From positions 496,001-560,000 of the forward strand of contig NZ_JAGIYY010000001.1 of the NCBI RefSeq assembly GCF_017813335.1: DNA of 64,000 nt. The letters are read 5' to 3'. How positions within the stretch are numbered: the first letter of the stretch is position 1; each line of letters opens with the position of its first letter. The notes under the pieces are model-generated. The model was not told the origin of the DNA and did no database searches. It saw only the letters and a program-made list of their open reading frames with translations. A program made the translations under genes and the position numbers. This DNA comes from Tianweitania sediminis. GTDB taxonomy: Bacteria > Pseudomonadota > Alphaproteobacteria > Rhizobiales > Rhizobiaceae. This document shows, one piece after another, positions 29,538 through 39,124 of the stretch.

Positions 29538-30031
29538 TACTTTCCCCAAGGATAGCTGACGAGACCGACACTGTGCCGGATGGATGATCGGGCAGACGGT
29601 CCGGTCGGCAGCTTTTCCTGGTCCGGTAGCGTGCCCACAGCGGAAACGCCTAGGTCAGACTCACTTTCACTCGCCGCTGCAAACCGGAGCTCGGCTTCGG
29701 CGAGGTCCGCACCTTCCACAGTGCCCCAGAACACGTAGCCCCGGCGACGGAGGCTGTTCAGCCAGAGTGCAGGCGCTTCGAGACCAAAGTAGAGCGCAAT
29801 CAGAAGCGACATGGCTGAACCTAGCAGGGGGTGTCCGCCCACTTGGCTCATCAAGGCTCCCGCAGCCAGCATCAGGGCGAAGGCTGCAGCGGCTTCGATC
29901 CACAGCCGGTGCAAAAGCAGCCAAACCACCGGCAGAATAAAAGCGAGCCCATGGACGCCATCGCGAACCAGAACCGCTTTTTCTGCTGCATCGCCCGCGT
30001 CGACTGGCTGCATAACGACGTAGATGGCCAT
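29537..30031 (-). CDS. DUF2628 domain-containing membrane protein
   Basis: Protein of 164 residues with about three hydrophobic helices (about 28-45, 48-66, 72-92) after a short N-terminal segment [15 protein letters not shown] polar, probably cytoplasmic tail is rich in Ser and Glu. The start [17 protein letters not shown] helix is typical of the DUF2628 family. It lies 3 bp after hisB and overlaps hisH, within the his operon. Function unknown; conserved operon membership is the only clue. Confidence 0.82.
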   Translation of the reverse strand: MAIYVVMQPVDAGDAAEKAVLVRDGVHGLAFILPVVWLLLHRLWIEAAAAFALMLAAGALMSQVGGHPLLGSAMSLLIALYFGLEAPALWLNSLRRRGYVFWGTVEGADLAEAELRFAAASESESDLGVSAVGTLPDQEKLPTGPSARSSIRHSVGLVSYPWGK

Positions 30032-30034
30032 GAC

Positions 30035-30637
30035 TCAGCCCTTCAGGATGCCCTTGGTGGAAGGGATGGCATCACCCTGGCGGGGATCCGGCTCGGTTGC
30101 CGCGCGAAGAACCCGAGCCACGGCCTTGAAGCAGGTTTCCGCAATATGATGGGAGTTGGCGCCATAATGGTTGGTAATGTGCAGGGTTACTCCCGCATGC
30201 TGCGCAAAGGCCTGGAAGAATTCCCGGAACAGCTCGGTGTCGAAGGTTCCGATCTTCGGCGATGGAAAGCGGACGTTCCAGATCAGGTAAGGACGGCCGG
30301 ACACATCGATTGCTGCGCGTGTCAGCGTTTCGTCCATGGCCAAATCGAGCGAAGCGTAGCGGGTGATGCCACGCCGCTCTCCAAGGGCCTGGTTAAGCGC
30401 CTGGCCGATCGCGATGCCGACATCCTCCACCGTGTGGTGGTCATCGATGTGCAGGTCGCCCTTGGCCTCGACAGTCAGGTCCATGAGCGCATGGCGCGAC
30501 AACTGCTCCAGCATATGGTCGAAGAAGCCAATCCCCGTGGCGATGTCAAAAGTACCGCTGCCATCGACCGTGAGCGTGACCTTGATCTGGGTTTCCTTGG
30601 TGTTTCGTTCCACCGAAGCGCTGCGTGGCTGCGACAT
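30035..30637 (-). CDS. hisB: Imidazoleglycerol-phosphate dehydratase
   Basis: Manganese enzyme of histidine synthesis, 200 residues, the monofunctional form without a phosphatase domain. Two metal-binding HHTVED-type motifs are visible: [13 protein letters not shown]-like ([10 protein letters not shown]) and [15 protein letters not shown]. Also [17 protein letters not shown] near the N-terminus. The ATG at 30637 follows GGAGAAGGA. First gene of the minus-strand operon hisB-DUF2628-hisH-hisA-membrane protein-hisF-hisE-coaA; divergent from hslV across 185 bp. Confidence 0.97.
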   Translation of the reverse strand: MSQPRSASVERNTKETQIKVTLTVDGSGTFDIATGIGFFDHMLEQLSRHALMDLTVEAKGDLHIDDHHTVEDVGIAIGQALNQALGERRGITRYASLDLAMDETLTRAAIDVSGRPYLIWNVRFPSPKIGTFDTELFREFFQAFAQHAGVTLHITNHYGANSHHIAETCFKAVARVLRAATEPDPRQGDAIPSTKGILKG

Positions 30638-30822
30638 TCCTTGTCCTTCTCCGCGCCGAAACCAACGGGGTTCCGCGTGTGGCCGCTCCATACCAGCCGT
30701 ATCCAAGGCTGAACAGTTGCCTGCTTTGCAAAGTCGTTTCCCCTTCATACATAGGGCGAAACATCAGGGGTGTTGCGCGGTGCCGCAAGGGCCGCGTCGG
30801 CACCGCCGCATCGGAGTGACCT

Positions 30823-31371
30823 ATGAGTAATGAGATCATCATGCACGGCACAACCATCGTGACCGTGCGGAAAGGCAACAAGGTCGTGATCGCCGGAGAT
30901 GGGCAGGTCAGTCTCGGCCAAACCATCATGAAGGGCAACGCCCGCAAGGTTCGCCGTCTCGGCAAGGGCAACGTGATCGCTGGCTTCGCCGGCGCCACCG
31001 CCGACGCCTTCACGCTTCTCGAGCGGTTGGAATCGAAGCTCGAACAATATCCCGAGCAGCTGACGCGCGCTTGCGTCGACTTGGCCAAGGATTGGCGCAC
31101 AGACCGCTACCTGCGCCGGCTCGAGGCCATGATGCTGGTGGCCGACAAGAACGTGACGCTGGCGCTGACTGGCACGGGCGATGTGCTGGAGCCCGAACAC
31201 GGCGTGATGGCGATTGGCTCGGGCGGCAATTATGCCTTGGCCGCCGCACGCGCCCTGGCGGAAACCGATCAGGATGCGGAAGCCATCGCCCGTACCGCCA
31301 TGCGGATTGCCGGCGAGATCTGCGTTTACACAAACGGCAGCGTGATCCTGGAAAGCATCGACCTTGCTTGA
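30823..31371 (+). CDS. hslV: ATP-dependent protease subunit HslV
   Basis: Proteolytic core of the HslUV (ClpQY) complex, 182 residues. The catalytic threonine follows a short propeptide in [12 protein letters not shown] (Thr10). [16 protein letters not shown] and [15 protein letters not shown] are family-defining. Cytoplasmic dodecamer that pairs with HslU, whose gene follows after two intervening genes. HslVU is often heat-shock controlled, but I found no convincing sigma-32 promoter in the 185-bp gap. Confidence 0.97.
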   Translation: MSNEIIMHGTTIVTVRKGNKVVIAGDGQVSLGQTIMKGNARKVRRLGKGNVIAGFAGATADAFTLLERLESKLEQYPEQLTRACVDLAKDWRTDRYLRRLEAMMLVADKNVTLALTGTGDVLEPEHGVMAIGSGGNYALAAARALAETDQDAEAIARTAMRIAGEICVYTNGSVILESIDLA

Positions 31372-31885
31372 AGCGCTGTATGATTTTCGGCCGGTGACGC
31401 CTGCCGACCTCCCAATGCTGGAAGGCTGGCTGCGCCAGCCCCATGCAACGGAATGGTGGGGCGACGATATCCTCGCTTCGCTGGAAGAGATCATCGAAGC
31501 CGCGGAAAGCGTGGAAACGGAGCCGCTGATCGTCGAGCTTGAGGGAAAGGCCCTCGCCTATCTGCAGGTGTATGACCCGCATCTGGAAGATGACCATCCA
31601 TATCAGGACCAGCCCTTCGGCACCCTCGGCCTGGATGTAACCATCGGTGATGCCGCGATGCTCGGAAAAGGCCATGGCTCGGCGATGGTGCGCCAGATCG
31701 CCGAACAGCTTTTCGCTGAAGGTGCGCCACGGGTGATCATCGACCCTCATCCCGACAATGCCCGGGCAATCCGTGCTTATGCCAAGGCGGGTTTCCGCGA
31801 GATCGACCGACGCCATTCTCCTTATGGCGATGTCGTTCTGATGGCCTGTGATCCGGACGAGGACAACGCGCAGAATGGTGGCTGA
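31364..31885 (+). CDS. GNAT family N-acetyltransferase
   Basis: Protein of 173 residues with the GNAT fold, similar to the AAC(6')-like subgroup. [25 protein letters not shown] starts it, [25 protein letters not shown] provides the acetyl-CoA pyrophosphate loop (Q/R-x-x-G-x-G/A), and [20 protein letters not shown] closes the core. The acceptor substrate is unknown. The TTG start overlaps hslV by 8 bp; no in-frame ATG is nearby. A GNAT gene between hslV and hslU is common in rhizobia. Confidence 0.86.
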   Translation: MLEALYDFRPVTPADLPMLEGWLRQPHATEWWGDDILASLEEIIEAAESVETEPLIVELEGKALAYLQVYDPHLEDDHPYQDQPFGTLGLDVTIGDAAMLGKGHGSAMVRQIAEQLFAEGAPRVIIDPHPDNARAIRAYAKAGFREIDRRHSPYGDVVLMACDPDEDNAQNGG

Positions 31886-33071
31886 CACAAGCGACATGGT
31901 GCGGGAGCCCGACGAGATAACCGGTTCGACGCTCCACACAGCAGTCGCGGTGGGTGTGATCACCGCCCGCCAACGTGATCAGCTTTTTGCGCTGCAGGCC
32001 TCAGCGCCACTTGCTGCGGTCGGCAATCTCGAATCTGATGCCGACGAGGAAAACCTTCGGCTGATCGGCGGCGGCAACGATCTGTTCGTGACGGTCGGCA
32101 CGGTCCTGCTCACCGCCGGCTTCTACTTCGCTTCCAACACCGTGCTGGCGGGACGGCCCCTTTGGATCGCCGGCGTGCTCGCCCTGTTCGGCTGGGGTGT
32201 CGCCGAGGTGGTGACGCGCCAGCACCGCATGAAACTGGCATCCACCGTTCTGGCATTGTTGTTCGCGGGGTCCACAGCGGCCTTGCTGGCCATCGTGGTG
32301 GAGCAGACCTACCAGATCCGGCTGCCGGAAACGATCTGGGAAGTTCTTGCCTTGCGCGGCCAGGTCTCGCAGGCCGGTTACCTCCTGCTAGGCGGCGTGA
32401 TCGCAGCAGCACTCCTTTACTTCTGGCGCTTTCGCGTGCCGATCCTGGCAGGCGTGATCGCCATCGCTGCAACGTTGCTCGCTTTCCTGCAAACGACGCT
32501 GCTGCTTTACGACGGCGTCGCCAGCGGCACCGTCACTCCGCCGAGCCTGCAGGACATGCCCGAACTGCTGCGCGCCGCTCTTTACATGCCGCTGATCTGC
32601 GGTCTGGTCGTGTTCGCGACAGCCGTGGCGCTCGACCTTTATGATCGCGAGCGCCGCAAGATCTGGTCGGACTGCGCCTTCTGGCTGCATGTCGTTTCCG
32701 CGCCGATGCTGGTGCATCCGCTGTTCATCATGGCCACGGGTCAGGACGTTGTGTTCGGACGCATCGAGCCGGGTGTGGATGCCACAATCATGCTGTCGAT
32801 CCTGATCATCGGCTTCGTTTATGTGGCGCTCGCCATCGATCGCCGCTCGCTGCTGGTGCCGACGCTGGCTTATTTCGGCTCGCTCGGCATCTACTATCTC
32901 GTGAACTCTGCCGCCAATACCACCGGCATTCCACCCTTCGCCTTGATCCTGCTGACGATCGGCGCGCTGGTGATCCTGTTTGGCGCGGGGTGGCAGCGCA
33001 TCCGCCGCTTGATCGTCGGGTCGACCCTCCCCACATCCGTTCTCGACAAGCTCCCTCCCTTCAAAGTGTAA
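31875..33071 (+). CDS. DUF2157-like polytopic membrane protein
   Basis: Protein of 398 residues. The N-terminal soluble segment (about 1-60, STLHTAVAVGVITARQRDQLFAL) resembles the DUF2157 lead region. It is followed by about 10 membrane helices from residue 70 to 380. Function unknown. It overlaps the GNAT gene by 11 bp and ends 6 bp before hslU, so it belongs to the hslV-GNAT-hslU transcription unit. I chose the ATG at 31875; the frame is open to 31848. Confidence 0.72.
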   Translation: MVADTSDMVREPDEITGSTLHTAVAVGVITARQRDQLFALQASAPLAAVGNLESDADEENLRLIGGGNDLFVTVGTVLLTAGFYFASNTVLAGRPLWIAGVLALFGWGVAEVVTRQHRMKLASTVLALLFAGSTAALLAIVVEQTYQIRLPETIWEVLALRGQVSQAGYLLLGGVIAAALLYFWRFRVPILAGVIAIAATLLAFLQTTLLLYDGVASGTVTPPSLQDMPELLRAALYMPLICGLVVFATAVALDLYDRERRKIWSDCAFWLHVVSAPMLVHPLFIMATGQDVVFGRIEPGVDATIMLSILIIGFVYVALAIDRRSLLVPTLAYFGSLGIYYLVNSAANTTGIPPFALILLTIGALVILFGAGWQRIRRLIVGSTLPTSVLDKLPPFKV

Positions 33072-33077
33072 GTATTC

Positions 33078-34373
33078 ATGACGAACTTCTCCCCCCGCGA
33101 GATCGTGTCCGAACTCGACCGCTTCATTATCGGCCAAAAGGATGCCAAGCGCGCCGTGGCCATTGCGCTGCGCAACCGCTGGAGGCGCCAGCAGCTGGAA
33201 GGCGCGATGCGCGAAGAGGTGATGCCGAAGAACATCCTGATGATCGGGCCGACCGGCGTCGGCAAGACGGAAATTTCCCGCCGCTTGGCAAAGCTCGCCG
33301 GTGCGCCCTTCATCAAGGTCGAAGCCACCAAGTTTACAGAAGTCGGCTATGTCGGCCGCGACGTGGAGCAGATCATTCGCGATCTCGTGGAAGTCGCGAT
33401 CGGGCTCACGCGCGAGAAGATGCGCGAAAGCGTCAAGGCACGCGCCCACATGAATGCAGAGGAGCGCGTTCTGGAAGCGCTGGTCGGCAAGACCGCCAGC
33501 CCCGCGACGCGCGACTCCTTCCGCAAAAAGCTGCGCGACGGCGAGATGGACGACAAGGAAATCGAGATCGAGGTTGCCGACACGGGGGCTCCTGGCGGTT
33601 TCGAGGTTCCCGGCATGCCCAATATCGGCGTGCTCAACATCAATGACCTGATGTCCAAGGCGATGGGTGGCGGACGCACCAAGATGCGGCGGACAACGGT
33701 AAAGGAAAGCTACGACTTCCTGATCAACGATGAAAGCGACAAGCTGCTCGACCAGGAGGAAGTGACCCAGCGCGCCATCGAGTCGACCCAGAACGACGGG
33801 ATCGTGTTTCTGGATGAAATCGACAAGGTCGCCGGCAGCGACACCCGCACCGGGCCCTCGCGTGAAGGCGTGCAGCGCGATCTTCTGCCGCTGGTGGAAG
33901 GCACCACCGTGGCAACCAAGTATGGGCCGGTGAAGACCGACCATATCCTGTTCATCGCGTCCGGCGCATTTCATGTGGCGAAGCCGTCCGATCTCCTGCC
34001 TGAGCTACAGGGCCGCCTGCCCATCCGGGTGGAACTGCGAGCTTTGGAGAAGGACGACTTCCGCCGAATCCTGACCGAAACGGAAGCGAGCCTCATCAAG
34101 CAGTACATCGCCTTGATGAGCACGGAAGGTGTCACGCTCGACTTCACGGACGATGCCATCGACCAGCTCGCCGGCATTGCGGTTGATCTCAATGCCAATG
34201 TGGAAAACATCGGCGCGCGGCGCCTGCAAACCGTGATGGAGCGGGTGCTCGACGAGATCTCATTTGTTGCGCCGGACCAGAGTGGTACCGCTGTCACAAT
34301 CGATGCCGAATATGTCGACAAGCATGTTGGCGACCTTTCGAAGAACACAGATTTGTCGCGTTTCATTCTTTAA
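33078..34373 (+). CDS. hslU: ATP-dependent protease ATPase subunit HslU
   Basis: AAA+ unfoldase that feeds substrates to HslV, 431 residues. The N-terminal [21 protein letters not shown] is typical, Walker A is GPTGVGKT (57-64), and Walker B is [13 protein letters not shown]. The inserted I-domain lies between (about 105-240) and carries the acidic region typical of alphaproteobacterial HslU. The C-terminal pore-docking end is LSRFIL. A strong terminator follows 6 bp after the stop. Confidence 0.98.
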   Translation: MTNFSPREIVSELDRFIIGQKDAKRAVAIALRNRWRRQQLEGAMREEVMPKNILMIGPTGVGKTEISRRLAKLAGAPFIKVEATKFTEVGYVGRDVEQIIRDLVEVAIGLTREKMRESVKARAHMNAEERVLEALVGKTASPATRDSFRKKLRDGEMDDKEIEIEVADTGAPGGFEVPGMPNIGVLNINDLMSKAMGGGRTKMRRTTVKESYDFLINDESDKLLDQEEVTQRAIESTQNDGIVFLDEIDKVAGSDTRTGPSREGVQRDLLPLVEGTTVATKYGPVKTDHILFIASGAFHVAKPSDLLPELQGRLPIRVELRALEKDDFRRILTETEASLIKQYIALMSTEGVTLDFTDDAIDQLAGIAVDLNANVENIGARRLQTVMERVLDEISFVAPDQSGTAVTIDAEYVDKHVGDLSKNTDLSRFIL

Positions 34374-34379
34374 GGCACG

Positions 34380-34408
34380 GGGGCCGGTTCGACCGGCCCC
34401 TTTCTTTT
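34380..34408 (+). terminator. Intrinsic terminator after hslU
   Basis: An 8-bp perfect stem GGGGCCGG / CCGGCCCC with a TTCGA loop is followed by TTTCTTTT, immediately after the hslU stop. Confidence 0.88.
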
Positions 34409-34458
34409 GGGGCGGTGTTCCGGCAAGAGCAAACCTTCAGGAACAACGAGCACACATC

Positions 34459-35409
34459 ATGCGGACACTCGGCATCGTCTTGCTCGGCTTGATCCTGGCG
34501 ACACCCGTTTCGGCTACCACCTTGGTTCCCGCCGGCAACCGCCACGCGGAGCAGCCGAACGTGCCGGGTGGGTCTGCCCGTCGCACGGCGGCGCTCCAAA
34601 CAACCTACGACGCAAAGTACCGGCGGGTCCTGAAGCTCCTGCAAACGGACCGGGCGCTGCGCGAGAAGATTGCCGACACTGCGCGTGACTACGGCATCGA
34701 TCCCATCCATATCGCCGGCGCAATCGTGGGTGAGCACACCTACAATGTGGATGCCTATGACCGGCTGCAGACTTATTACGTGAAGGCGGCATCCTATCTC
34801 GGCTCGAGCTTCTCCTTCAAGCACAAGGGCGAAACCGTGGATCGGTTTGTCCAGCGCCCCCAGTTTGCCCCATGTGCCAAGATTCTCGACAGCTACGACC
34901 TGTGGGCTTGTCGCGAGCGGATCTGGAACACGCATTTCGCAGGTAAGGTCGTCGACGGGACCCAGTTTCCAAACGATCGATTCGGTGCCGTTTTCTTTCA
35001 GCCCTTTTATGCCGGACAGACATTCGGCCTGGGACAGCTCAACCCGCTGACTGCGCTGCAGATGAGCGACCTGGTTCATCAGATTTCCAGACTGCCCCGC
35101 CTCGATGCCGCGCAACCGGGCGCCGTTTACGAGACCATCATGGATCCGGACCTGACGCTGCCTTACGTCGCCGCGACGCTTCGAACCTCGATCGATGCCT
35201 ATCGGCGCATCGCAGGCTTGGACATTTCGCGCAATCCGGGGATCACGGCGACCCTCTACAATGTGGGGTCGCCGGAAGAGCGGGCCACCGCCCTAAAGCA
35301 GGAAAACCAGGATCGCGTCGCCCGCGGCGAGCCTCCGCGCTGGCCGGAAGAGAACTACTACGGCTGGCTCGTGAACGACCGGATCAAAGATCTCGAAGCG
35401 CTTTTCTGA
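34459..35409 (+). CDS. DUF1402 family exported protein
   Basis: Protein of 316 residues with a signal peptide (MRTLGIVLLGLILATPVSA). The mature part has DYGIDPIHIAGAIVGEHTYNVDAYD, CAKILDSYDLWACRERIWN and FGLGQLNPLTALQMSDLV. These are lysozyme-like features: a Glu in the first helix and the GLGQLNP loop, reminiscent of goose-type or SLT transglycosylases. The family is a domain of unknown function found mainly in rhizobia. A peptidoglycan role is inference, but MltA and Smr genes face it 12 bp away. The ATG at 34459 begins the signal peptide. Confidence 0.8.
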   Translation: MRTLGIVLLGLILATPVSATTLVPAGNRHAEQPNVPGGSARRTAALQTTYDAKYRRVLKLLQTDRALREKIADTARDYGIDPIHIAGAIVGEHTYNVDAYDRLQTYYVKAASYLGSSFSFKHKGETVDRFVQRPQFAPCAKILDSYDLWACRERIWNTHFAGKVVDGTQFPNDRFGAVFFQPFYAGQTFGLGQLNPLTALQMSDLVHQISRLPRLDAAQPGAVYETIMDPDLTLPYVAATLRTSIDAYRRIAGLDISRNPGITATLYNVGSPEERATALKQENQDRVARGEPPRWPEENYYGWLVNDRIKDLEALF

Positions 35410-35421
35410 CGGGGCAAACGG

Positions 35422-35961
35422 CTAACCCCCCCTGCGGCGTATCTTGACGTAAAGCGCTCCCGCGCCGCCATGATGGCGCGATGCCTCGTGAAAGCCCCCC
35501 ACCAGCGCCCGGAACGGCGCAGTGGCAAACCAGGCGGGCACTGCGCGCTTCAGCACACCCTCGCTTCCGAAAGATGCGCCCTTGCCGGTAACCACCAGCA
35601 CGTGGCGCTTGTCGCGTGCCTGGGCCTGATGAAGAAAGCCGAGCAGCATGGAATAGGCTTCGCTTTGCGTGAGGCCGTGAAGGTCCACCTTGCCGTCGAT
35701 CACGATGCGGCCCTTGGCGATCTTTTCGCGCGTGGGCTGATCGATGTGCTGCGACACCGGCTTCAGATGGGAGCGAACCGAATCCCGGACAGCCGGCGCT
35801 GCGGCAGTGGGTGGAACGGGCTGCTCAGTCACTGCGCTGGCCTGGGCCGCGGCCACCTCCGGAAGCGCAGGCACTTCCTTGCCCTTTAACGGTGTCGCGG
35901 AAGAAGCAACGGCGTGCCAAAGGATCCGATCTTCGTCGGAAAGCCCGCGCCGCCGCTTCAT
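35422..35961 (-). CDS. Smr domain protein
   Basis: Protein of 179 residues. A proline/alanine-rich, low-complexity N-terminal half (about 20-65) precedes a C-terminal Smr domain with the diagnostic DLHGLTQSEAY and VVTGKGASFGSEGVLK motifs. Stand-alone Smr proteins act as nucleases or nucleic-acid binders in other bacteria. The ATG overlaps the mltA stop (ATGA), giving a coupled Tim44-mltA-smr minus-strand operon. Confidence 0.9.
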   Translation of the reverse strand: MKRRRGLSDEDRILWHAVASSATPLKGKEVPALPEVAAAQASAVTEQPVPPTAAAPAVRDSVRSHLKPVSQHIDQPTREKIAKGRIVIDGKVDLHGLTQSEAYSMLLGFLHQAQARDKRHVLVVTGKGASFGSEGVLKRAVPAWFATAPFRALVGGFHEASRHHGGAGALYVKIRRRGG

Positions 35962-37058
35962 GGCTGGTACCGAGCCGCGGCTGCCGCAGGCACCAGGATC
36001 GTGAAGTCGGCCTGGTGGCGGATCACACCAGCCAGTTCTCCGGCCTCGGCTCCCGACCCTGTAAACAGATCGCCACGCGCCGCACCCACAATGGCGGAGC
36101 CTGTGTCTTGCGCCACCATCAGCCGTTCGAAAGGTCGTCCGGCAAAGATGTCCAGATCCGGCGCTTCCACGAAAAATGGCGTCCCGAATGTGTGGATCAG
36201 TCGATCCACGGCCAGCGAGCGTCCCTCGGTCAGCGGGACCTTGGCGGCAGCGATCGGGCCGAGCTTCTCATCCTCGACAGCCGCTTCCTTGAAAAAGATG
36301 TAGGAGCGGTTCTGGTGCAGGATTTCATCTACCCGCGCGGGGTTGGCGCGGAACCAGGAACGAATCCGCTGCATCGTCACGGCCTCGCGGGGGATCTCCC
36401 CGAGATCAGCCAGGATGCTGCCGGGACCGGTGAAGCGCTGGCCACTCTTGGCCGCATAAGTGACCCGGCGCTGCGTTCCGTCCGGCATCAGAAGCCGGGC
36501 TGCCCCCTGTACATGGATGAAAAACACGTCCACCGGATCTTTCAACCAGGCAAAATCCAGGTGCTGATCATCCAGCGCGCCCTTCTCGATGGCAGCACGG
36601 TCCGGGTATTCCACGATTCCGTCCGGCGTGTCGCGACCGAAGGCCAGATAGGGATCCAGCCCAAGCGCTCGGTTCTCGTCCGTGATGTCCACCAGATCAG
36701 GAGGCCGGCGCCGCAGCGGGAAGCGGAACTGCGGGGTTCGGACGGGCGACGCCGCCACCACGGGTTCATAAAAGCCCGTGACGAAACCGCGCTGCTGTTC
36801 TGGTTGTGCAATACGGAAAGGGCGGAAATGAGCTTCAAAGAAGCTTCGCGCGTAGGCCGGGCCTTCTTCAGCCAGCGCTGCTGCATAGGCATGCTCGAAG
36901 TCCGCATGAGACAACCCGACCGCGCCGGTGCGATAGGGCTTCATCTGCGCCTGCCTGGCCGAACGGCAGAACGCCTCGAAAGCAGGGGCAGGATCATCCC
37001 TGCGCCAGCCCGTCAGGGCATCGAACCTTGTTGGGATCAGGCGAAAAGCTGGTTCCAT
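35958..37058 (-). CDS. mltA: Membrane-bound lytic murein transglycosylase A
   Basis: MltA cleaves the peptidoglycan glycan strand non-hydrolytically to 1,6-anhydro-muropeptides. The 366-residue protein has MltA features: FVTGFYEPVVAASPVRTPQF, FFIHVQGAARLLMPDG, and the 3D-domain segment MVAQDTGSAIVGAARGDLFTGSG with conserved aspartates. With the chosen ATG at 37058 no typical signal peptide or lipobox is visible, which is odd for a cell-wall enzyme; the open frame to 37157 overlaps the Tim44 gene and adds none. Operon with Tim44 (22 bp upstream) and smr. Confidence 0.92.
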   Translation of the reverse strand: MEPAFRLIPTRFDALTGWRRDDPAPAFEAFCRSARQAQMKPYRTGAVGLSHADFEHAYAAALAEEGPAYARSFFEAHFRPFRIAQPEQQRGFVTGFYEPVVAASPVRTPQFRFPLRRRPPDLVDITDENRALGLDPYLAFGRDTPDGIVEYPDRAAIEKGALDDQHLDFAWLKDPVDVFFIHVQGAARLLMPDGTQRRVTYAAKSGQRFTGPGSILADLGEIPREAVTMQRIRSWFRANPARVDEILHQNRSYIFFKEAAVEDEKLGPIAAAKVPLTEGRSLAVDRLIHTFGTPFFVEAPDLDIFAGRPFERLMVAQDTGSAIVGAARGDLFTGSGAEAGELAGVIRHQADFTILVPAAAAARYQP

Positions 37059-37080
37059 GGCGCAAAACAAGGGCGCCGCA

Positions 37081-37794
37081 TCAGTCTTCCGCTTCGGTGG
37101 CGACGAGCTTCCAGTTTGGATCCCTGGAGCGGGTGTCGCGGGCAAAGGTCCAGACATCCTTCACCTCGGCGACCGTTTCCGGGTCGCCTTCCACCACTTC
37201 CCCGGCCTCGTTGCGGGTTGCCGAAATCAGCTCGCTAACGATGCGCATGGTGATGTGGGCTTCCGACCCCTTCACTTCCGCACCCACAATATCAGCTTTG
37301 TTGATGCCCACGAAGGACGACTGGATCTTCTCGTTGCGCTTTTCACGCTCGGCAATGGCAGCGACAAAGCCCTCGTAAACTTCCTTGGACAGGAGATTCT
37401 TGAGCGTCTTGCGGTCCCCATCGGCGAAGGCCGTGACGATCATCTCATAGGCCATCTTCGCGCCGTCGACGAAGTCGCGCACGTCGAAGGAAGGATCGGA
37501 GTCGCGGATCGCCCGCAGACCGCTATTCGGCTCGCTGCCGGGGGTCGTGAGGACATCGATTGAGGCATAGGTGTCGGGCGCCGGTTCTGCCGGCTTGTTC
37601 TTGCGCGGAAGCGCCACCACGTTTTCCGAAGGCTTGGCAGCAGTTTTCTCCGTGTCGCGCTTGCGGGCAGCCGTATAAGGGTCGAAGGGCGGTCGTTCAT
37701 TGCCCGTGCGGCGGCCAAGCACGTTGCGGAGCTGGTAGAAGATCACCACCGCCGCGATAATAAACAGGATCGTGCCCAGGTCGAAATACTCCAT
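37081..37794 (-). CDS. Tim44-like domain protein
   Basis: Protein of 237 residues with an N-terminal membrane anchor (about 6-24, TILFIIAAVVIFYQL), a charged linker (about 28-85) and a C-terminal Tim44-like domain (about 98-237) with FVDGAKMAYEMIVTAFADGDRKTLKNLLS. In Caulobacter the related TimA is an inner-membrane protein of uncertain function. First gene of the minus-strand operon with mltA and smr. Start ATG at 37794; a GTG one codon earlier is possible. Divergent from fxsA. Confidence 0.87.
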   Translation of the reverse strand: MEYFDLGTILFIIAAVVIFYQLRNVLGRRTGNERPPFDPYTAARKRDTEKTAAKPSENVVALPRKNKPAEPAPDTYASIDVLTTPGSEPNSGLRAIRDSDPSFDVRDFVDGAKMAYEMIVTAFADGDRKTLKNLLSKEVYEGFVAAIAEREKRNEKIQSSFVGINKADIVGAEVKGSEAHITMRIVSELISATRNEAGEVVEGDPETVAEVKDVWTFARDTRSRDPNWKLVATEAED

Positions 37795-37987
37795 CACTGA
37801 TGCCTACTGATCCCGTGTCCTAGAAGCGGCCCGACGCCGCGAAATCGGCTGAATTGTTCGTCGTTCTACGCTTCGCATATAGAACGCGCGGTTGCATCAT
37901 TCAAATCGCGCTCCCGAATTCCCATCTATCGGGTGACGCACTCGCATTCACAACCGCGTTTACGAATTCCGAAAGGTTGAACGCCCT

Positions 37988-38467
37988 TTGCGCCTGTCTC
38001 TCATCCCGATCTTCGTGCTCGGCTATCTCATGCTGGAGATCGCCGGCTTTATCCTTGTAGGCGACGCGCTTGGCGTTCTGCCGACGCTCGGTCTCATTCT
38101 CCTGTCCGGAGTGGTCGGCGCGGTGTTGATGCGCGCACAGGGCCTTGCAGTTTTCAACCGCGTTCGCCTCGAGGCCGCCAGCGGACGGGTGCCCGGACGT
38201 GAGCTCGTGCATGGATTCATGATTCTGCTGGCCGGCATCCTGCTGTTGCTGCCCGGCTTCTTCACGGATGTGTTCGGGCTGCTTCTGTTTCTGCCGCCGG
38301 TGCGCGAGGGCGTTTGGCGCTTTCTCAAGAACCGCCTCACGATCATCACGAGCTTCAGCGGGCCCCGGCGACCGGCTGGGACGGGGCGGATCGTTGATCT
38401 TGATCGCGATGATTTCCACCGCACGCAAAGCGAGAGCCCTGCCGAACGGCGCCTCGACCGGGAATAG
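37988..38467 (+). CDS. fxsA: FxsA family membrane protein
   Basis: Protein of 159 residues with the FxsA layout: four short hydrophobic segments in residues about 3-105, with IFVLGYLMLEIAGFILVG, PTLGLILLSGVVGAVLMRAQG and ILLLLPGFFTDVFGLLLFLPPVR, then a charged cytoplasmic tail. E. coli FxsA modulates phage exclusion by F plasmid PifA when overproduced; its native role is unknown. The TTG start follows AAAGG. secB is 118 bp downstream on the same strand. Confidence 0.88.
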   Translation: MRLSLIPIFVLGYLMLEIAGFILVGDALGVLPTLGLILLSGVVGAVLMRAQGLAVFNRVRLEAASGRVPGRELVHGFMILLAGILLLLPGFFTDVFGLLLFLPPVREGVWRFLKNRLTIITSFSGPRRPAGTGRIVDLDRDDFHRTQSESPAERRLDRE

Positions 38468-38585
38468 TCAGCGCGCCGTCAATAACCGCTTCGGCTTGTC
38501 TCATGATCGGCAATCGTGTTAGCGAGCCGCCCATTACGGAAGGGACCGCGATCGAGCGCCCTGGTCACAGCTCCGAAAGGCTTCC

Positions 38586-39074
38586 ATGTCCGACAAGCCC
38601 GAAACACCGAACGCCGCGTCCAACGGCGCCACCGCGCCCACGCTCAACATCCTGACGCAGTATGTGAAGGACCTGTCCTTCGAGAACCCGGGTGCCCCTG
38701 CCTCGTTGCGCGGGTCGAACCAGGCTCCTAACATCGGCATCAACGTGAATGTCGCGGCCAATCCGCTTGGCGGACGCGACTACGACGTGAACCTGACGCT
38801 GTCTGCTCGCGCCGGCGGCGAAAAGGACGTGCTGTTCAACGTCGAACTGGTTTACGGCGGCGTGTTCCGGATCGAAGGTTTTCCCGAAGAACACATGCTG
38901 CCGCTGTTGTTCATTGAATGCCCGCGCCTTCTGTTCCCCTTCGCACGGCAGATCCTTGCTGAAGCAACGCGCAATGGCGGCTTTCCGCCGCTGCTTCTTG
39001 ATCCGATCGACTTTGGGCAGATGTTCCAGCAGCGCATGGCTGAAGAACAGGCCAAGAGCCGCTTGCAGGTTTAG
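38586..39074 (+). CDS. secB: Protein-export chaperone SecB
   Basis: Tetrameric cytosolic chaperone that keeps preproteins unfolded for SecA, 162 residues. Family segments [34 protein letters not shown], and [29 protein letters not shown] are all present. A ribosome-binding AAAGG lies upstream. A terminator follows and is shared with the convergent dnaQ. Confidence 0.98.
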   Translation: MSDKPETPNAASNGATAPTLNILTQYVKDLSFENPGAPASLRGSNQAPNIGINVNVAANPLGGRDYDVNLTLSARAGGEKDVLFNVELVYGGVFRIEGFPEEHMLPLLFIECPRLLFPFARQILAEATRNGGFPPLLLDPIDFGQMFQQRMAEEQAKSRLQV

Positions 39075-39101
39075 GTCGAAACAGTGTCTCGATAAACAAA
39101 G

Positions 39102-39124
39102 AGCCCGCTTTGAGCGGGCTTTTT
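39102..39124 (+). terminator. Intrinsic terminator between secB and dnaQ
   Basis: An 8-bp perfect stem AGCCCGCT / AGCGGGCT with a 3-nt loop and TTTT on its plus side; AAA on the other side gives some bidirectional character. It lies in the 49-bp gap between convergent secB and dnaQ. Confidence 0.85.

Noticed and set aside
32388-33974. 528-codon open frame on minus opposite hslU and the membrane gene
   Set aside because: Antisense shadow of hslU and the upstream gene; no motif.
35811-37238. 475-codon open frame on plus opposite mltA
   Set aside because: Antisense to mltA and parts of both neighbours; arginine-rich non-family translation.
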